DNA of 64,000 bases from Stagonosporopsis chrysanthemi (taxonomy: Eukaryota > Ascomycota > Dothideomycetes > Pleosporales > Didymellaceae), in NCBI GenBank assembly GCA_022560025.1, contig JAFISE010000012.1:62001-126000 (forward strand), in the 5' to 3' direction. Positions 23,869 through 34,260 of this stretch are shown here, piece by piece (position 1 is the stretch's first letter; the number at the start of each line of letters is the position of its first letter). A program made the position numbers and the translations under genes. The notes below the pieces were generated by a model, which was not told the DNA's origin, made no database searches, and worked only from the letters and a program-made list of their open reading frames with translations.

Positions 23869-25449
23869 ATGCTGCGCTTCCTTCGCAGCCCGAATCCATT
23901 TATGAACGGACACGCCATCGGCCGTCCTCTCAGCTCCCCTGCGAGCCCCCGACGGTGGCTGCGTCTCCTATTGGCGGTCGCCGTCATAGGCATCGGCGTC
24001 AATCTCCTATTCTTCTTCGACTCGACGATCGTTGAAAAACTTCCGAGCCAGATCTTGGGCAACGAAGCGTTCCATCCCGAGCCTTTCGCGCCGGCACCAC
24101 ACGGCCTCGAATCACACAATGGCGACAATGGGCAGGACTATTGGCTGTGGGACACTAAGTCGCAGTATTATAAGAAGGAGAATATCGACTGGAATGTAGG
24201 AATCATGGACGAGTGCTTCCTGTTCCCCAAGCACCTTACAAGGAAGAAGGTGCAGGTCGTTATCAAGACTGGTGTAGCGGACCATCCTGCACGAACGGAC
24301 GCAATGGTGAACACAATCATCAAGTGTATACGGAATGTCCTGGTCGTCTCAGACGAAGATCACAAGTACGGCCCGTTCAATGCCCATGATGTACTGGCCA
24401 ATCTCCCAGCAAGGAAGTACATGACGGAAGAGGACTACCGCATCTACGAGACACAGAAGAACGCGACCCGCGACGGCAAAGAGCTGCACCAGGGTCATGA
24501 GGGGTGGAAGATTGACAAGTACAAGTTTTTGCCACAGGTGGAAAAAGCAATCGAGCACAACAACAAGGCCGAGTGGTACGTTTTCTTGGAGTCAGACACG
24601 TACTTTTTCTGGGACAACGTCTTTCGCCTTCTCGATAACTTCGACCCTTCAGTGCCGTACTATTTCGGCTCGCCTTCTCCAGGGCGAAAGTATCGTCCAA
24701 CCCCGGATTCTGAGGAAGAGAAGCAGAACTGGTTCGCGTACGGTGGCGCTGGCTACATTCTCTCTACGGCCGCTGCGCACCGACTGGTCGACCGCCCGCG
24801 CAACGCTCTGGGCGTCAAGGGTTCGCGGTTCACAACCGAATATCAGGAAGACATCAGGAACGATTGCTGCGGTGGTTCAGTCCTGGGATATGCGCTTCAC
24901 GACAAAGCCTCCGTGGAGATCAGCGGTCTTTGGCCTATGTTCAACCCACACAGACTCGAGGACGTGCCGTTCGGCAAGGACTACTGGTGCGAGCCGGTCA
25001 TCAGTCTACACCAGACTGGCCCACAACCTATGAAAGACCTCTGGATTTGGGACAATGACCAACATCAAAAGCATGGACGCCCTTTGCTGTACAAGGACCT
25101 GTTATTCGGTTTCCATTCCAACCTTTCTCAACGTCATGATTGGGATGCAGCGTTTGATGCAGGCTTTCAGCTTGAGGATAACTCCACAGTACACACAAGC
25201 CTTGAGGCATGTGAAGCAGGCTGCTTTGCACATGGAGAGTGTTGGCAGTACACCTGGCATGGAGCACATTGCTACTACTCTAAAGCGCTGTACATTGGCC
25301 AGTTCAAAGAACCTGATGGATATCACGAGGAGGAGGATCGCAAGTACATCAGCGGCTGGGATATCAATAAGATACAAACGTTGGAGTTGCAGAACACATG
25401 CGAGGACGGCCCACATTGGGTGAAACCAAGTGTGAAGAGGAAGTACTGA
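23869..25449 (+). CDS. GT31-like type II membrane glycosyltransferase with C-terminal PAN-like segment
   Basis: Single-exon, 526 residues. A short cytoplasmic tail precedes one membrane anchor (about 31-50), giving type II Golgi topology. The lumenal part resembles fungal GT31/Fringe-type transferases: WYVFLESDTYFFWDN carries the metal-binding DxD-type motif (about 241-244) and YGGAGYILST (291-300) matches the conserved glycine block after it. A Cys-rich tail, about 445-510 (LEACEAGCFAHGECWQY, HCYYSKALY, YISGWDI), looks like a PAN/apple module and may bind carbohydrate or protein. An N-glycosylation site is visible at NAT (198-200). Acceptor and donor sugars cannot be told. Length fits this fungal family. 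The gene sits alone between AP-1 and an orphan membrane protein. Confidence 0.8.
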   Translation: MLRFLRSPNPFMNGHAIGRPLSSPASPRRWLRLLLAVAVIGIGVNLLFFFDSTIVEKLPSQILGNEAFHPEPFAPAPHGLESHNGDNGQDYWLWDTKSQYYKKENIDWNVGIMDECFLFPKHLTRKKVQVVIKTGVADHPARTDAMVNTIIKCIRNVLVVSDEDHKYGPFNAHDVLANLPARKYMTEEDYRIYETQKNATRDGKELHQGHEGWKIDKYKFLPQVEKAIEHNNKAEWYVFLESDTYFFWDNVFRLLDNFDPSVPYYFGSPSPGRKYRPTPDSEEEKQNWFAYGGAGYILSTAAAHRLVDRPRNALGVKGSRFTTEYQEDIRNDCCGGSVLGYALHDKASVEISGLWPMFNPHRLEDVPFGKDYWCEPVISLHQTGPQPMKDLWIWDNDQHQKHGRPLLYKDLLFGFHSNLSQRHDWDAAFDAGFQLEDNSTVHTSLEACEAGCFAHGECWQYTWHGAHCYYSKALYIGQFKEPDGYHEEEDRKYISGWDINKIQTLELQNTCEDGPHWVKPSVKRKY

Positions 25450-26548
25450 GCGGCGACAATCAAGATGAGGTTATACAGCAAAGGGACATGCGGCAAGTAT
25501 ATCGCTTTTCATTTGACTGTCTAGTTTCAGGTTGCACGGCCCGAGCCTATAGGCACCCACGCGTGACTCGGATTCTGGGGAAACTGGGGCTACTTCCAGG
25601 TGGCAAACATGATGTTTGCCGTGTGCTTCGGAGGCACCATGTCGATCGCAGAGACAGGGATCTTGGCAGCAGTCACATCGTCCAAGTCGGCAGATGCTGC
25701 CGTCACCCACATGGCAGTAGCGTCTAAGGCATTCAACAATCAATCAGAGATCCTGGTTTCAACCGGAAATAGTGGCATTGGATTAGCAGCAAACTTACTT
25801 TTGGCGCGTCCTGTGCAGCATGTCAGTCTTTTGCCGCACACATCAAAGGCCGTGTCAGATACGAAATCGAACATTTCATGCGTAGTTCTCAGCACCGCTT
25901 TTTCTTTTTTTTTTAGAAAAAAAAAAGCGTGGACATTTGCTGCCGTTATTCTCTTGAAGTCTTGGACGAAATCCCGTTCCATTGCATTCAGTAATCTGAA
26001 TGCCTACAGCTATCCCAAGAAAGAAAGAGCAATCCACGATTTGGCACACTATTTAATTCTCCGCGGGAGCGAGATGGCCTCGAAGTTTGTGTTCGACTAG
26101 GTTGGCTGCAGGCACAGCGGGGCAAGTGAACCGACAGTTCGATCCCCTAGCAAACCGATTAACCCGCAAGATTTGAGCTCTGGCCCAACGCCTCGAGGGG
26201 AAACCGTTCGTCTTCCGCCACCAGATCGTAAAGGTCAAGCCGCGTGAAAATCTTTCCAGCCTCGAGTCGTTGGTACGGGCGCTCTGCCTGCCAGAAGCCA
26301 GCCGGTCCCGACTCCGCATCTAGCCTGCGTGACGCTGGACTGTAAGGTTTACTCCAGAACACAACACGGCTAGGGCTGTATGCTCAACATACGGGGCTGC
26401 AGGAAAACGGTGCACTGTGGCGTATCTTCTTAGCAAGTGAGGCTTGTATGGTTTCGCCTCGCAGTGATCAGACATCTTCTTTTCTCCATGACATATCAGT
26501 GAGGCTGCTTGATGCCTCTCTCGTGACGAACAACATACCGTCTTTGTT
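25450..26548. other. Intergenic region with a poly-T/poly-A hairpin
   Basis: About 1.1 kb with no convincing gene. A 166-codon plus frame (25600-26100) and small minus frames lack family features. A homopolymer hairpin lies at 25896-25929. Confidence 0.4.
25896..25929. repeat. Homopolymer inverted repeat (CGC-T tract / A tract-GCG)
   Basis: CGC followed by a T tract interrupted by one C, then AG, then ten A and GCG. The ends pair as CGCTTTTT with AAAAAGCG, and after one mismatch the T and A tracts continue to pair. As RNA or single-stranded DNA it would form a tight hairpin. It may be part of a 3' end signal or a replication-slippage product. Confidence 0.6.
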
Positions 26549-28218
26549 ATGATGCGGTTCTTGGCATCCCTGTCCTGGATGCCCATCGCCGCTGGTGCTG
26601 CCGTTCCCCACACGCTGTTGGATGTAGCGGATCTATCTGCGCGACTTTATGCAAGAGCGGACAGTGGTCGCACGTTGATCACAGATCCCGATACGGGCCA
26701 CACGTTTGTGCCTGGCGAGACAAGCACCGACCGGACTGTATACAATGTTGTCGCCTTGTTCTGTACGATTGTTCTGGCAGCTTTCCTAGGTATGTTGTCA
26801 GTCTTCATTTTCAACCTGAAGCTCGAATGCTTTGCCTGCAGCATGCCAGACGTATTGACATGTTTAAGGTTTCCGTTTGAAGACTCTTCGCAATAATGTC
26901 CTGCGCAAACGCAACTTCACCTCTGTGCTGGTCGTTGTATTGTTTATCTTCGGTCTCGGCTTCATCATCTGTGCATCCGTTGTTCAGACTGGTCAAGGCC
27001 TACGAACACACCAACTTTGTTACTCGGCTGCAATGATTTGTTTGGTCTTCTATACCGGCAATAAGCTGACCATGTACGTTTGATAAGTATCGAACACTAC
27101 AACTTGGCTGATTATCATAGTTACATCTTCCTCCTCGAACGGGCCCGCATTGTCCGGGCGCCCTTTGTGCCTCGTCTGAAAGACTGTGTCTGGCTTCTTG
27201 GCATACTCATCATCTGTGGTGGCTTCGGTGCCATCGCCATCGTCGGCTACATGTCCCCCATTGTCGAACTCAGCAAGCTGGATGGTCGATGCCGCATCGG
27301 CCTGCCACCACGAGTCAGCTTTCCGCTTCTGTGCTTCGACGTCGCGGTCAACTTCCTCCTGACTGGCGTCTTCTTCTGGCTCCTCCGCCCGGTCCTGAAC
27401 TTTCACGGCCTGCTGAAGATGAGTACGTGGTTTGGAAACAAGCTCACCAGAAAGGTCAAGAAGAGCATCCAGAAGCGGGAGATCCAGGTCAACTCTTCGC
27501 TGGAGGGTGCGAATCTCAAGTCAGCAATGAACCATAACATCAAGATTCTGCTCTGGAAATGCTTGATCGGAAGCACGCTTATTATGTTCCCCACTGTTGC
27601 GAACATGGCCCAGTTCTACGTCATGAACAGCAGAGAACTAGGCTGGGTCTGCTTGACCATCTGCACGCTCGATGGTCCGTCATCTCCTCCTGAATCCCCG
27701 CTGCATTCAGAAATGCTAACATACCTGCAGTTTCCTGGGGTGTCATCATTGTGAACTGGCTCACCATCGGCTCCGCCGAGGCAGAAAACAGCCTCACAAT
27801 ACTCATGTCCCAGCGCAACGACCAATCAGGCCCAACACCAGATTCCAGCAGCCGCTTTGACCTCGGCCTCACAACGCACACCGAGGATCCCGCCCAGCAA
27901 GAAATGCAGATGCGCACACGCCAAGCGAGCGCGACCACCGCCGAAGTCCCAGTCTTCTACAAATCCGCGAGTCTGAAAGATGAAGGAGGCCTTTTACGGC
28001 AAGACGGCGTGCTCGAGGGCTGGATCCACGAAACGGAGATATTGGAGGAACCAGGAAGTGCGCCACAGTTGAGCGAGCCGCAGAGAATGTGGGGGGAATC
28101 GAGTACAGGCTGGGCGGAAGGGAGCCAAAGCTGGATCACCATTAACGATTGGGTTGTCAGAGGCAAGGTGAGCGGTGAGAGTTCGGCACCGTTTAGACAC
28201 CATCGACTGGATGTGTGA
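26549..28218 (+). CDS. Uncharacterised fungal polytopic (about seven-helix) membrane protein
   Basis: Exons 26549-26789, 26869-27073, 27121-27674 and 27731-28218 (496 codons with stop, frame kept). A signal-like N-terminus (MMRFLASLSWMPIAAGAAVP) is followed by about seven hydrophobic segments: VVALFCTIVLAAFLG, TSVLVVVLFIFGLGFIICAS, LCYSAAMICLVFYTGNKLT, WLLGILIICGGFGAIAIVGY, FPLLCFDVAVNFLLTGVFFW, ILLWKCLIGSTLIMFPTVAN and VSWGVIIVNWLTIGSAE. A long polar C-terminal tail of about 150 residues follows. The exon 2-3 junction restores KLTIYIFLLERARIVRAPF and the exon 3-4 junction restores CTLDVSWGVI. The topology resembles a G-protein-coupled receptor-like or sensor protein, but I recognise no named receptor family and no CFEM domain, so function is open. 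ATG 26552 is an alternative start. Confidence 0.72.
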
Positions 28219-29271
28219 TGAGTGAGATTTCTCAGCGCTGTGCTCTGTTTGGCATTGTTTGCATCCGTCTGGCGTTTGGGAGGTGATACTGTATAGTTTG
28301 CGTGGCGCATATATACCCGTCCTTGGAGTTTATTGTATAGATAAATATAGAGTTTCAGATTAGAGATCGTTGAGGTCGAAATACACTACCGTACAAGTTC
28401 CCCTGTATGGACTGTGATGGATGGCCTTCAGGTCTGCACTGGGGCTCTTCTCTTTTTTTGCTGTCTGCCTGTCCTTCGCGGCACGTTTCAGTGCGTATAG
28501 CGTCGATTCGGACAAACAGATCCACATTTGCCTTGAGCCATGGTGCATGATGTTGCGATAGCAGATAGACTTACCCCAATTTCGAAACAGCTCGGTTTTC
28601 TTTGAGCGGTCGTTTCCACGAACAGCAGAGCTTTAAGGTGTAGATTACGAAGACGAAGCACGCAAGAGAATAAATGTAGTTTTGTTACAGGTGAACGGGA
28701 TCTACGGTATCGACACTGTTGTTAGGGCAACCTCGAGTTCCCAATCTCTCAACTTCACGAAGACATCATTTGTATTCCAAGATGACTCTTCTCGCGACCG
28801 CCGCTTCCCCGCATGATGCTGAGAGGTTACTCCGCCTTATGTCAGTCAACGTGGACTTCGTACAGACCTTGCTCGATACAACAACAGACGGACCACTACT
28901 CGAGCGGTCAGGCGCCGTGAGCCTCAGCTGCATCAGACCCCGCCAAGACGACTCTGAATCTCGCCGTATCTTTGTGCGCAGATTCTTCCCGCACAAGCTG
29001 ACCTCTAAGGACTTTACTGCGTTCACTGCAACACGGAGAGACGACTTGTGGATTGCTTCTTTGCACCAGCACATCGAACCACAGCCAATCCTTCGTTTGC
29101 CTCTCGCCTGTGATCGTTGCGTTTGCAATCTACTGCCATACATCCATTGTAAAGGTATATGTAATCGCACCAGTCGATTATGTGGCTGGCTTTCGATAAG
29201 AAACATCATGGTTGATTTTAAGTTTTCCGTCACTCATCCTATAACACAACCAAGAGACTGTTACGGTCTCA
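28219..29271. other. Intergenic region between the membrane protein and the glyoxalase-like gene
   Basis: About 1.05 kb between convergent genes, so mainly 3' UTRs. A plus-strand frame from 28719 (internal ATG 28782) runs antisense into the 3' end of the glyoxalase-like gene and ends at 29414. Its protein shows no recognisable family and it is not called. Confidence 0.4.
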
Positions 29272-30135
29272 TCAGACGTATTCGACCCAGAGGCCTGATA
29301 CGCTCTCATCGCCCACATCAACTCTTTCTCTTGTACCTGCGGTCTTTCCCTGCCCAGCAGGAGCAGCAAGCACAACATCGCCATACCAATACCCTGTCTT
29401 CTCCACCCTCTTAGACTCTTCTGCATCCTTTGGCAACCTCAAAACCACCTTTGCCCCCTCATCCAAGCCACCCACACTCTTCACTCTGCTCGTCGGGAAA
29501 GTCACCTCATCCCCTCTGCGCACGCCCTCCTTGCCAAACAACCTCGCATACACCCCACCCGTCTCCTCCAGCAACCCCTCGTCCCGCACAACTACAGTCA
29601 ATTCTCTCACTCCCAGCACCCCCAAACCATGTGCCATCTTGTCGTCGCTAAGCGGCACCCTCACGCCCCGCTCCGTCACATCATGACAGAAAAACGGCAC
29701 TCGTCCCCTACTCGCCTGCCCTCCCTTTTCGCCCCGAGGAAACGTGACGGCCCACTTGACCTCCACGCCATCAGCCCGTTTGCGCCCTCCTGCAACCGGC
29801 TCGGCGTGGCTCCCCTCACTACCGCCTATCGCCTCCCAACTCTCTTTCGGCGAGAGCCCGTTCGTGAGACACCAGTCGATCCACCCGTGCTTTTGGGCGC
29901 CGGATGCCCACCAATGCGATGAGACGTCTTTGGTGGGGTCAACGAAGGAGATCAGCTCGATGTAGCAGCCGTCTGCGAGGAGGATCAGAATGTTCGAGGT
30001 CAGGCCGTCAGCGTGTACGCCGCCGGGGGTGAGGGTGAAGTTTTTGGAGAAGAAGGAGGGTAGTTTGGGGAAGGAGGTTGAGGGGTCGACGGGAAGGAAG
30101 AGGATGAGGTGGTCGAGGGCTTGTGTTGGCGCCAT
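29272..30135 (-). CDS. Glyoxalase-like domain protein
   Basis: Intronless, 287 residues. It begins MAPTQALDHLILFLPVD and continues to FTLTPGGVHADGLTSNILIL and GCYIELISFVDP. This is the vicinal-oxygen-chelate layout of the Glyoxalase_3 type: a His near the N-terminus as first metal ligand, GG-H-DG loop, then a strand with Glu (YIELI) as second ligand. A second half-domain follows with LGVRELTVVVRDEGLLEETG and ends VSGLWVEYV. Members are metal-dependent lyases, isomerases or dioxygenase-like proteins, and the substrate is unknown. No targeting signal is visible, so it is probably cytosolic. The 5' and 3' ends are clean and length is typical. Confidence 0.82.
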   Translation of the reverse strand: MAPTQALDHLILFLPVDPSTSFPKLPSFFSKNFTLTPGGVHADGLTSNILILLADGCYIELISFVDPTKDVSSHWWASGAQKHGWIDWCLTNGLSPKESWEAIGGSEGSHAEPVAGGRKRADGVEVKWAVTFPRGEKGGQASRGRVPFFCHDVTERGVRVPLSDDKMAHGLGVLGVRELTVVVRDEGLLEETGGVYARLFGKEGVRRGDEVTFPTSRVKSVGGLDEGAKVVLRLPKDAEESKRVEKTGYWYGDVVLAAPAGQGKTAGTRERVDVGDESVSGLWVEYV

Positions 30136-30855
30136 TGTCGAAGATGGGATAGTATTGCTTTGGGTAGAGTTGTAAGAGACGGTTCGGTCCGTGGTGGAGA
30201 GGATACTAAGGTTTCTTATGGACGGTTGAAGATTGGCAATGAGTCATTCGGTCCGATGTTCAGTACAGTCATGCAAGAGTTGAATCGTTTAGATGTTGAC
30301 TCCATTGGGATGGAAGTTGCGAATTCGGGAGGGGGTCCGCAGCGGGGGCGGGTACTAGCGTGATTTGCTCTTGCTGTCACATCATTTCAGCCTCGCAAAC
30401 TACCGCCTCCCATCTACATGGCAAGAAATGAACGTGGTTCAAGATCTTGTGTCTCACCAATACATTTGATGGTACCTCCATGCGTGTATCGGGGATTGGT
30501 TGCAACGTTTACTTCTACCTTCTTCCAGATTGACGATGGCTTGAATGGTTTTGTCAAACAATGTGCCATACTTGCGAGGCGCATCTAGCTCAATGTGATC
30601 GAGAACGGACTGGCTGGATAAGACACAACTGTTCTTATCTATGAATCCTTCAGTGCCTCATTCGTGCAAAGAGGTGATGTTAGAGGGGGATGATGATCAT
30701 CACAATCAACGAGCGACGACCCACTTCTCCTGACGCAGGGTCAGCTTAGCGCCCAATTTCGTCGACAGGCAAGCACAATTCTGTGCAACGGGCATCTATC
30801 ATAACCACTCCCTCGCCATGTCTTCCGCTTCTTCCTCCGCCGTGCCGCGGTCACG
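30136..30855. promoter_or_regulatory. Divergent promoter region, glyoxalase-like gene and transporter-like gene
   Basis: About 720 bp between two divergently transcribed genes, so both promoters must be here. No clear TATA box or repeated operator is visible by eye. Confidence 0.45.
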
Positions 30856-32611
30856 ATGAACAGCTTCAATTCCCGTCCGTTCGCGCGCAACACATCCAAA
30901 ACCTTTCGCCCCGCCTTCGACTACCTCAGCAACATTTCCCGCTCCGTCCAGCTCCCTACAACATCCAAACAAACTGCCAAATTCTCCCTCGCCGCAACAC
31001 ACCGCCGCAAAACAACCGCCGACTCCATCGATGATATAGACGACGATATCGAAGCTTCCGCCACCATGTCCAATCTGCGCTCGCACTCGCGGCACACCTC
31101 ACAGGATGCTGGCCTCGCGCCCGCAGTCCCCCTCATCGACATCGCCAGCCGTAGCACCTCACCCGCGCCGTACCCGCGCTCGCGCAGCGCTGCGCAAAGC
31201 GAAGATGAAGATGACGAATACGAGCTCACCAGTAGTATACGGCCCCTTGTTGGCGGCGGCCGGGACGCGCAGTATGAGCGTGGCAGCTGGAAGATGATTT
31301 TCCGACAAGGTGGGCTGGGGAGTTTCTTATTTGGAACATGGGTGGGCTGGCAAATATGGATTGGGATTTTGGTCTTTTGGGTGGGTGGCTGTGGATTCGG
31401 ATTGCTGCTTATGAACCGGTTCATCATGCTCACGGGGGTGTACAAGTAGGTTCTGCGAAAAGGTGGAGATGGGTGTATGTGCTAACGTTGGCTGCTAGAT
31501 TCCCATTCCCGCTCACTGGCACATATGTCCAACTGATACTCACGCACCTCCTGCTTATTGGTTTCTCGAGCCTCACGCGTGGTCTCGGTAGTCCGTTGAG
31601 GAGGTTAGGACTTGGTGAAGCGGTCGCGCCTGCGATTCCAGTCGCCCCGCAGGGTGGAGCGTTTAGGAACAACAACGCGAAATCTGGTGTCGCAAGATTT
31701 TTGCACTGGCTAAGCAATGGCTCAGGAGGTGTCGCCGGCGGCGGCCTCTTTGAATTCGACTACAAGATTGCCAAACAGGTGCTTCCTCTGGCGGTCGTCT
31801 TCGTCGTCAAGGTCTTGCTCAGCAACTTCTCCTTTGCGTAAGTACTTCTCGTACACCGTGATCTAGAGTTTACCTAAAAATCGCCAGCTACGCACCTCTC
31901 CCCGTCTACCAGCTGGCCCGCATCGGCGTGACGCCACTCTCCCTCATTTTCTCCTGCATCCTTCAGAAAGACTCCATCTCCGGCTCCACGCTCTCCGCTG
32001 CGCTCATCGCAACCCTAAATCTCCTCTTCGCGACCCTCCGCTCCAACGTCCGCGTAACATGGGAATCTATCATTGCTGGGGTCTTCTCCTCCTTCTTCGC
32101 CGCTCTGTACCCGATCCTCTTGCTCCGCACATACCGCACGTTGCTTGCCGGTCTCATCCCACAGGGTGACATTATGAGCGGCTATCCAACTCGCAGCGAC
32201 GAAGAGACCAACCGCGAAGAAACCCGCGCCTACTACCGCACTCTGCACTACACCTCCATCCTCTCGATCTCACTGCTCACACCCATCATACTTCTCAGCG
32301 GTGAACTCGGCAACATCTTCCACAACATTCCCTTCCTAGACGTACCCTTCTTCTGGTTGATGATCTGGTGCGGGGCGATCGGTAGCTGGGCCGTGTTCAG
32401 CAGCACGCTCGTGCTGGTCAAGGCCACGAGTCCGCTATCTGCGACGTTTGTCAATGTACCACGCAGCGGGGTACAGCTCATGCTGCTGAGTATGTTCAAG
32501 ATGCCCGCGCATAGTTGGGTAGGTGTTGCGCTGTGCTGGGCAAGTAGTGTGTGGTTTGCTGTCAGTCGGAGGCGAGAGAGCCGAACGAGAGGCAGGCTCG
32601 AGGGACGCTAG
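30856..32611 (+). CDS. Nucleotide-sugar/triose-phosphate transporter-like membrane protein (SLC35/DMT superfamily)
   Basis: Exons 30856-31445, 31499-31837 and 31888-32611 (551 codons with stop). A long disordered N-terminal tail of about 145 residues (Ser/Arg-rich, acidic SEDEDDEYE) precedes about nine to ten membrane segments, for example WQIWIGILVFWVGGCGFGLL, YVQLILTHLLLIGFSSLTRG, VLPLAVVFVVKVLLSNFSFA, LSAALIATLNLLFATLR and WGVALCW-type helices at the end. The pattern YAPLPVYQLARIGVTPLSLIFS after exon 3 starts resembles the central helix of TPT/nucleotide-sugar transporters. Such proteins exchange sugar nucleotides for nucleoside monophosphates across Golgi or ER membranes. Substrate is not predictable. 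ATG 30856 fits the frame; a start further upstream is not needed. Confidence 0.8.
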
Positions 32612-32817
32612 GCAGAAGGCAGTCGTGTAGAATCAACGAGGAACAAAAGTCGATGTCCAAATTATGTGACATTTGTAACAACTATGTGGCGTGTGCCGTT
32701 TGACACCATCGATCACGTGCACTCTGCTCTATGCAAGTATAAAAGCCTTCCACAGGCCTACTTCTCTCCTTACGCACCACCCTCTGCACGGCTTACTGAA
32801 AATATCCTGACACGGCG
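32612..32817. other. Short 3' flank of the transporter-like gene
   Basis: About 200 bp, presumably 3' UTR. Pyrimidine-rich sequence that leads into the repeat array begins near 32760. Confidence 0.35.
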
Positions 32818-34260
32818 TATATGTCTTAGCTGCTCAAACAGCTGGCGGGAGACTGATATGTCTCCAGCCTTCAGTCTTCCTATATCCCTCTGCTCTGCTC
32901 CACAACACCTAAATTGAGTCGTACACCAGCGCATGGACGCTCCAAAAACAGGTTATGAGCCCGGTATGTCTGTGCCTTCTCTCTTGACCACACATCGATT
33001 CGCCGTGGGCAAATTGTGTTTGCTTCCTGCTCTGCTAGAGATGCTCAGATGAAGACGCCATGTCTGCTCCTCCTTTCCTTTTTCTCAAACTAAGGATGCA
33101 TCATGCCAATGTCTCCTCCTTCGCTTCTTTGTCAAAGTGTTGAGAAAGCTTGTAATGTCTACTCCCTTTCTCTGCTCTCCAAAATCTGGGATCCCGCACG
33201 CGATTTCAATTCCTCCTTCTGAGACCCACCTTCCACTCCCATCCTCGAGTTGTGTAGGCGACACAAGAACGCAGTCACATCACGATGGATACAACATGTG
33301 TACATGTGTCTCTTCTCCTCTCATCTGCCTTTGATCTGCCGGCATCCGAGATGAGACAGATACCAGGCCATGTCCGTATCTTTTCTTTTTTTTTCTATTG
33401 CTAAATTCACGGGGTCCCCGCCCTATGTCTACTGTTTTATCTGAGAACCGCATTGTACTCAGTGGTTTTTTGGGTCGCCTTGAAAAGTGTCGAACAGGAT
33501 GAGTCATGTTTTGCAGGCACTCGAAAGGAACAGGACTGAGGGACTTACGTCTTTCGTTCTTCAAATGCGTATCCATTTGATGGACATCTTTTCTGCTTTG
33601 CCAAAATTGGGGTTTGCTCGACCCATGTCCGCTTCTTTCCCCGAGACTGCCTCGTATTCCATAGGATCCCGCTCTAGAGGATAGATCTAAGATGTTATAC
33701 TTTGGACGTTCAAAGAGTTCAAAAGGACTCTCCATGTCTCCTGTTCTCTTTTCTTTGGTGACCTGTATCTGTTGAATACCGAACATCTGCATCGCAACTT
33801 CGGCATATCTGTTCCTTCTACCTTCGCTGGCTCTACCACATGTATATCGTGTTTGTTGGTCGTATGTTGTCAAACATTGACTTGAAATATGATGTCCTCC
33901 AAAGCGACATGCAAAACGTGTGTGTCTTCTGCCTCCTCCCTTTCCACTTCTTTATTCTCTTCTGATTCAGACAATCGTCAGACCTGGAAAGTCAAAAAGG
34001 AACAATCCAGCCTTAAGTGCTTCTCTGACCTCTCGTATCGATGTACTTATATTTGTCTCTTTGCACCTCCGCTCCTTTGTCTTGGAAATCATGCGACGGA
34101 TCTCTGATGTCCTTGTATCGAAAGCAGATGGCCATCCTTATATGGGTGTTCACTCTCTTCTCCTCCTGTGTGTATACGTTTCCTGAAGACCTCCCTCTAT
34201 GCAAACTGCCCATGTTGTTTCCTACCTGCAATCGGCACGCAATGGCATGGTGGAGAGGAA
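32818..34260 (-). repeat. Degenerate tandem-repeat array, period about 50 bp, possibly a decayed repeat-protein gene
   Basis: On the plus strand a core like ATGTCT-N-CTCCTTTCTC recurs at about 32821, 32858, 32966, 33060, 33109, 33155, 33304, 33370, 33425, 33544, 33584, 33625, 33734, 33892 and 33923, and more weakly to about 34210. Steps cluster near 40-55 bp or two to three times that. Read on the minus strand, many units give related 17-residue segments, for example KEKRTGDMESPFELFER, LGERSGHGSSKPQFWQS, FSDKTVDIGRGPREFSN and RKKKKRYGHGLVSVSSR. They share a basic stretch, then G/V-D/H-M/G/I, then P and F. Two longer minus frames (33873-33280 and 34369-34013) cover parts, but stops and frame changes separate them. 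It could be a dead repeat-protein gene, a spliced gene I cannot resolve, or a non-coding array. Confidence 0.45.

Noticed and set aside
26100..26190. GTTCGATCCC resembling a tRNA B box
   Set aside because: No A box at the right distance and no acceptor-stem pairing could be drawn.
28719..29414. 231-codon plus-strand frame
   Set aside because: It runs antisense into the glyoxalase-like gene and has no recognisable motifs. An internal start at 28782 looks a little better but is not convincing.
32818..34260. C/D-box snoRNA cluster as an explanation of the repeat array
   Set aside because: The repeated core is ATGTCT plus pyrimidines rather than RTGATGA, and CTGA boxes are not regularly spaced with it.
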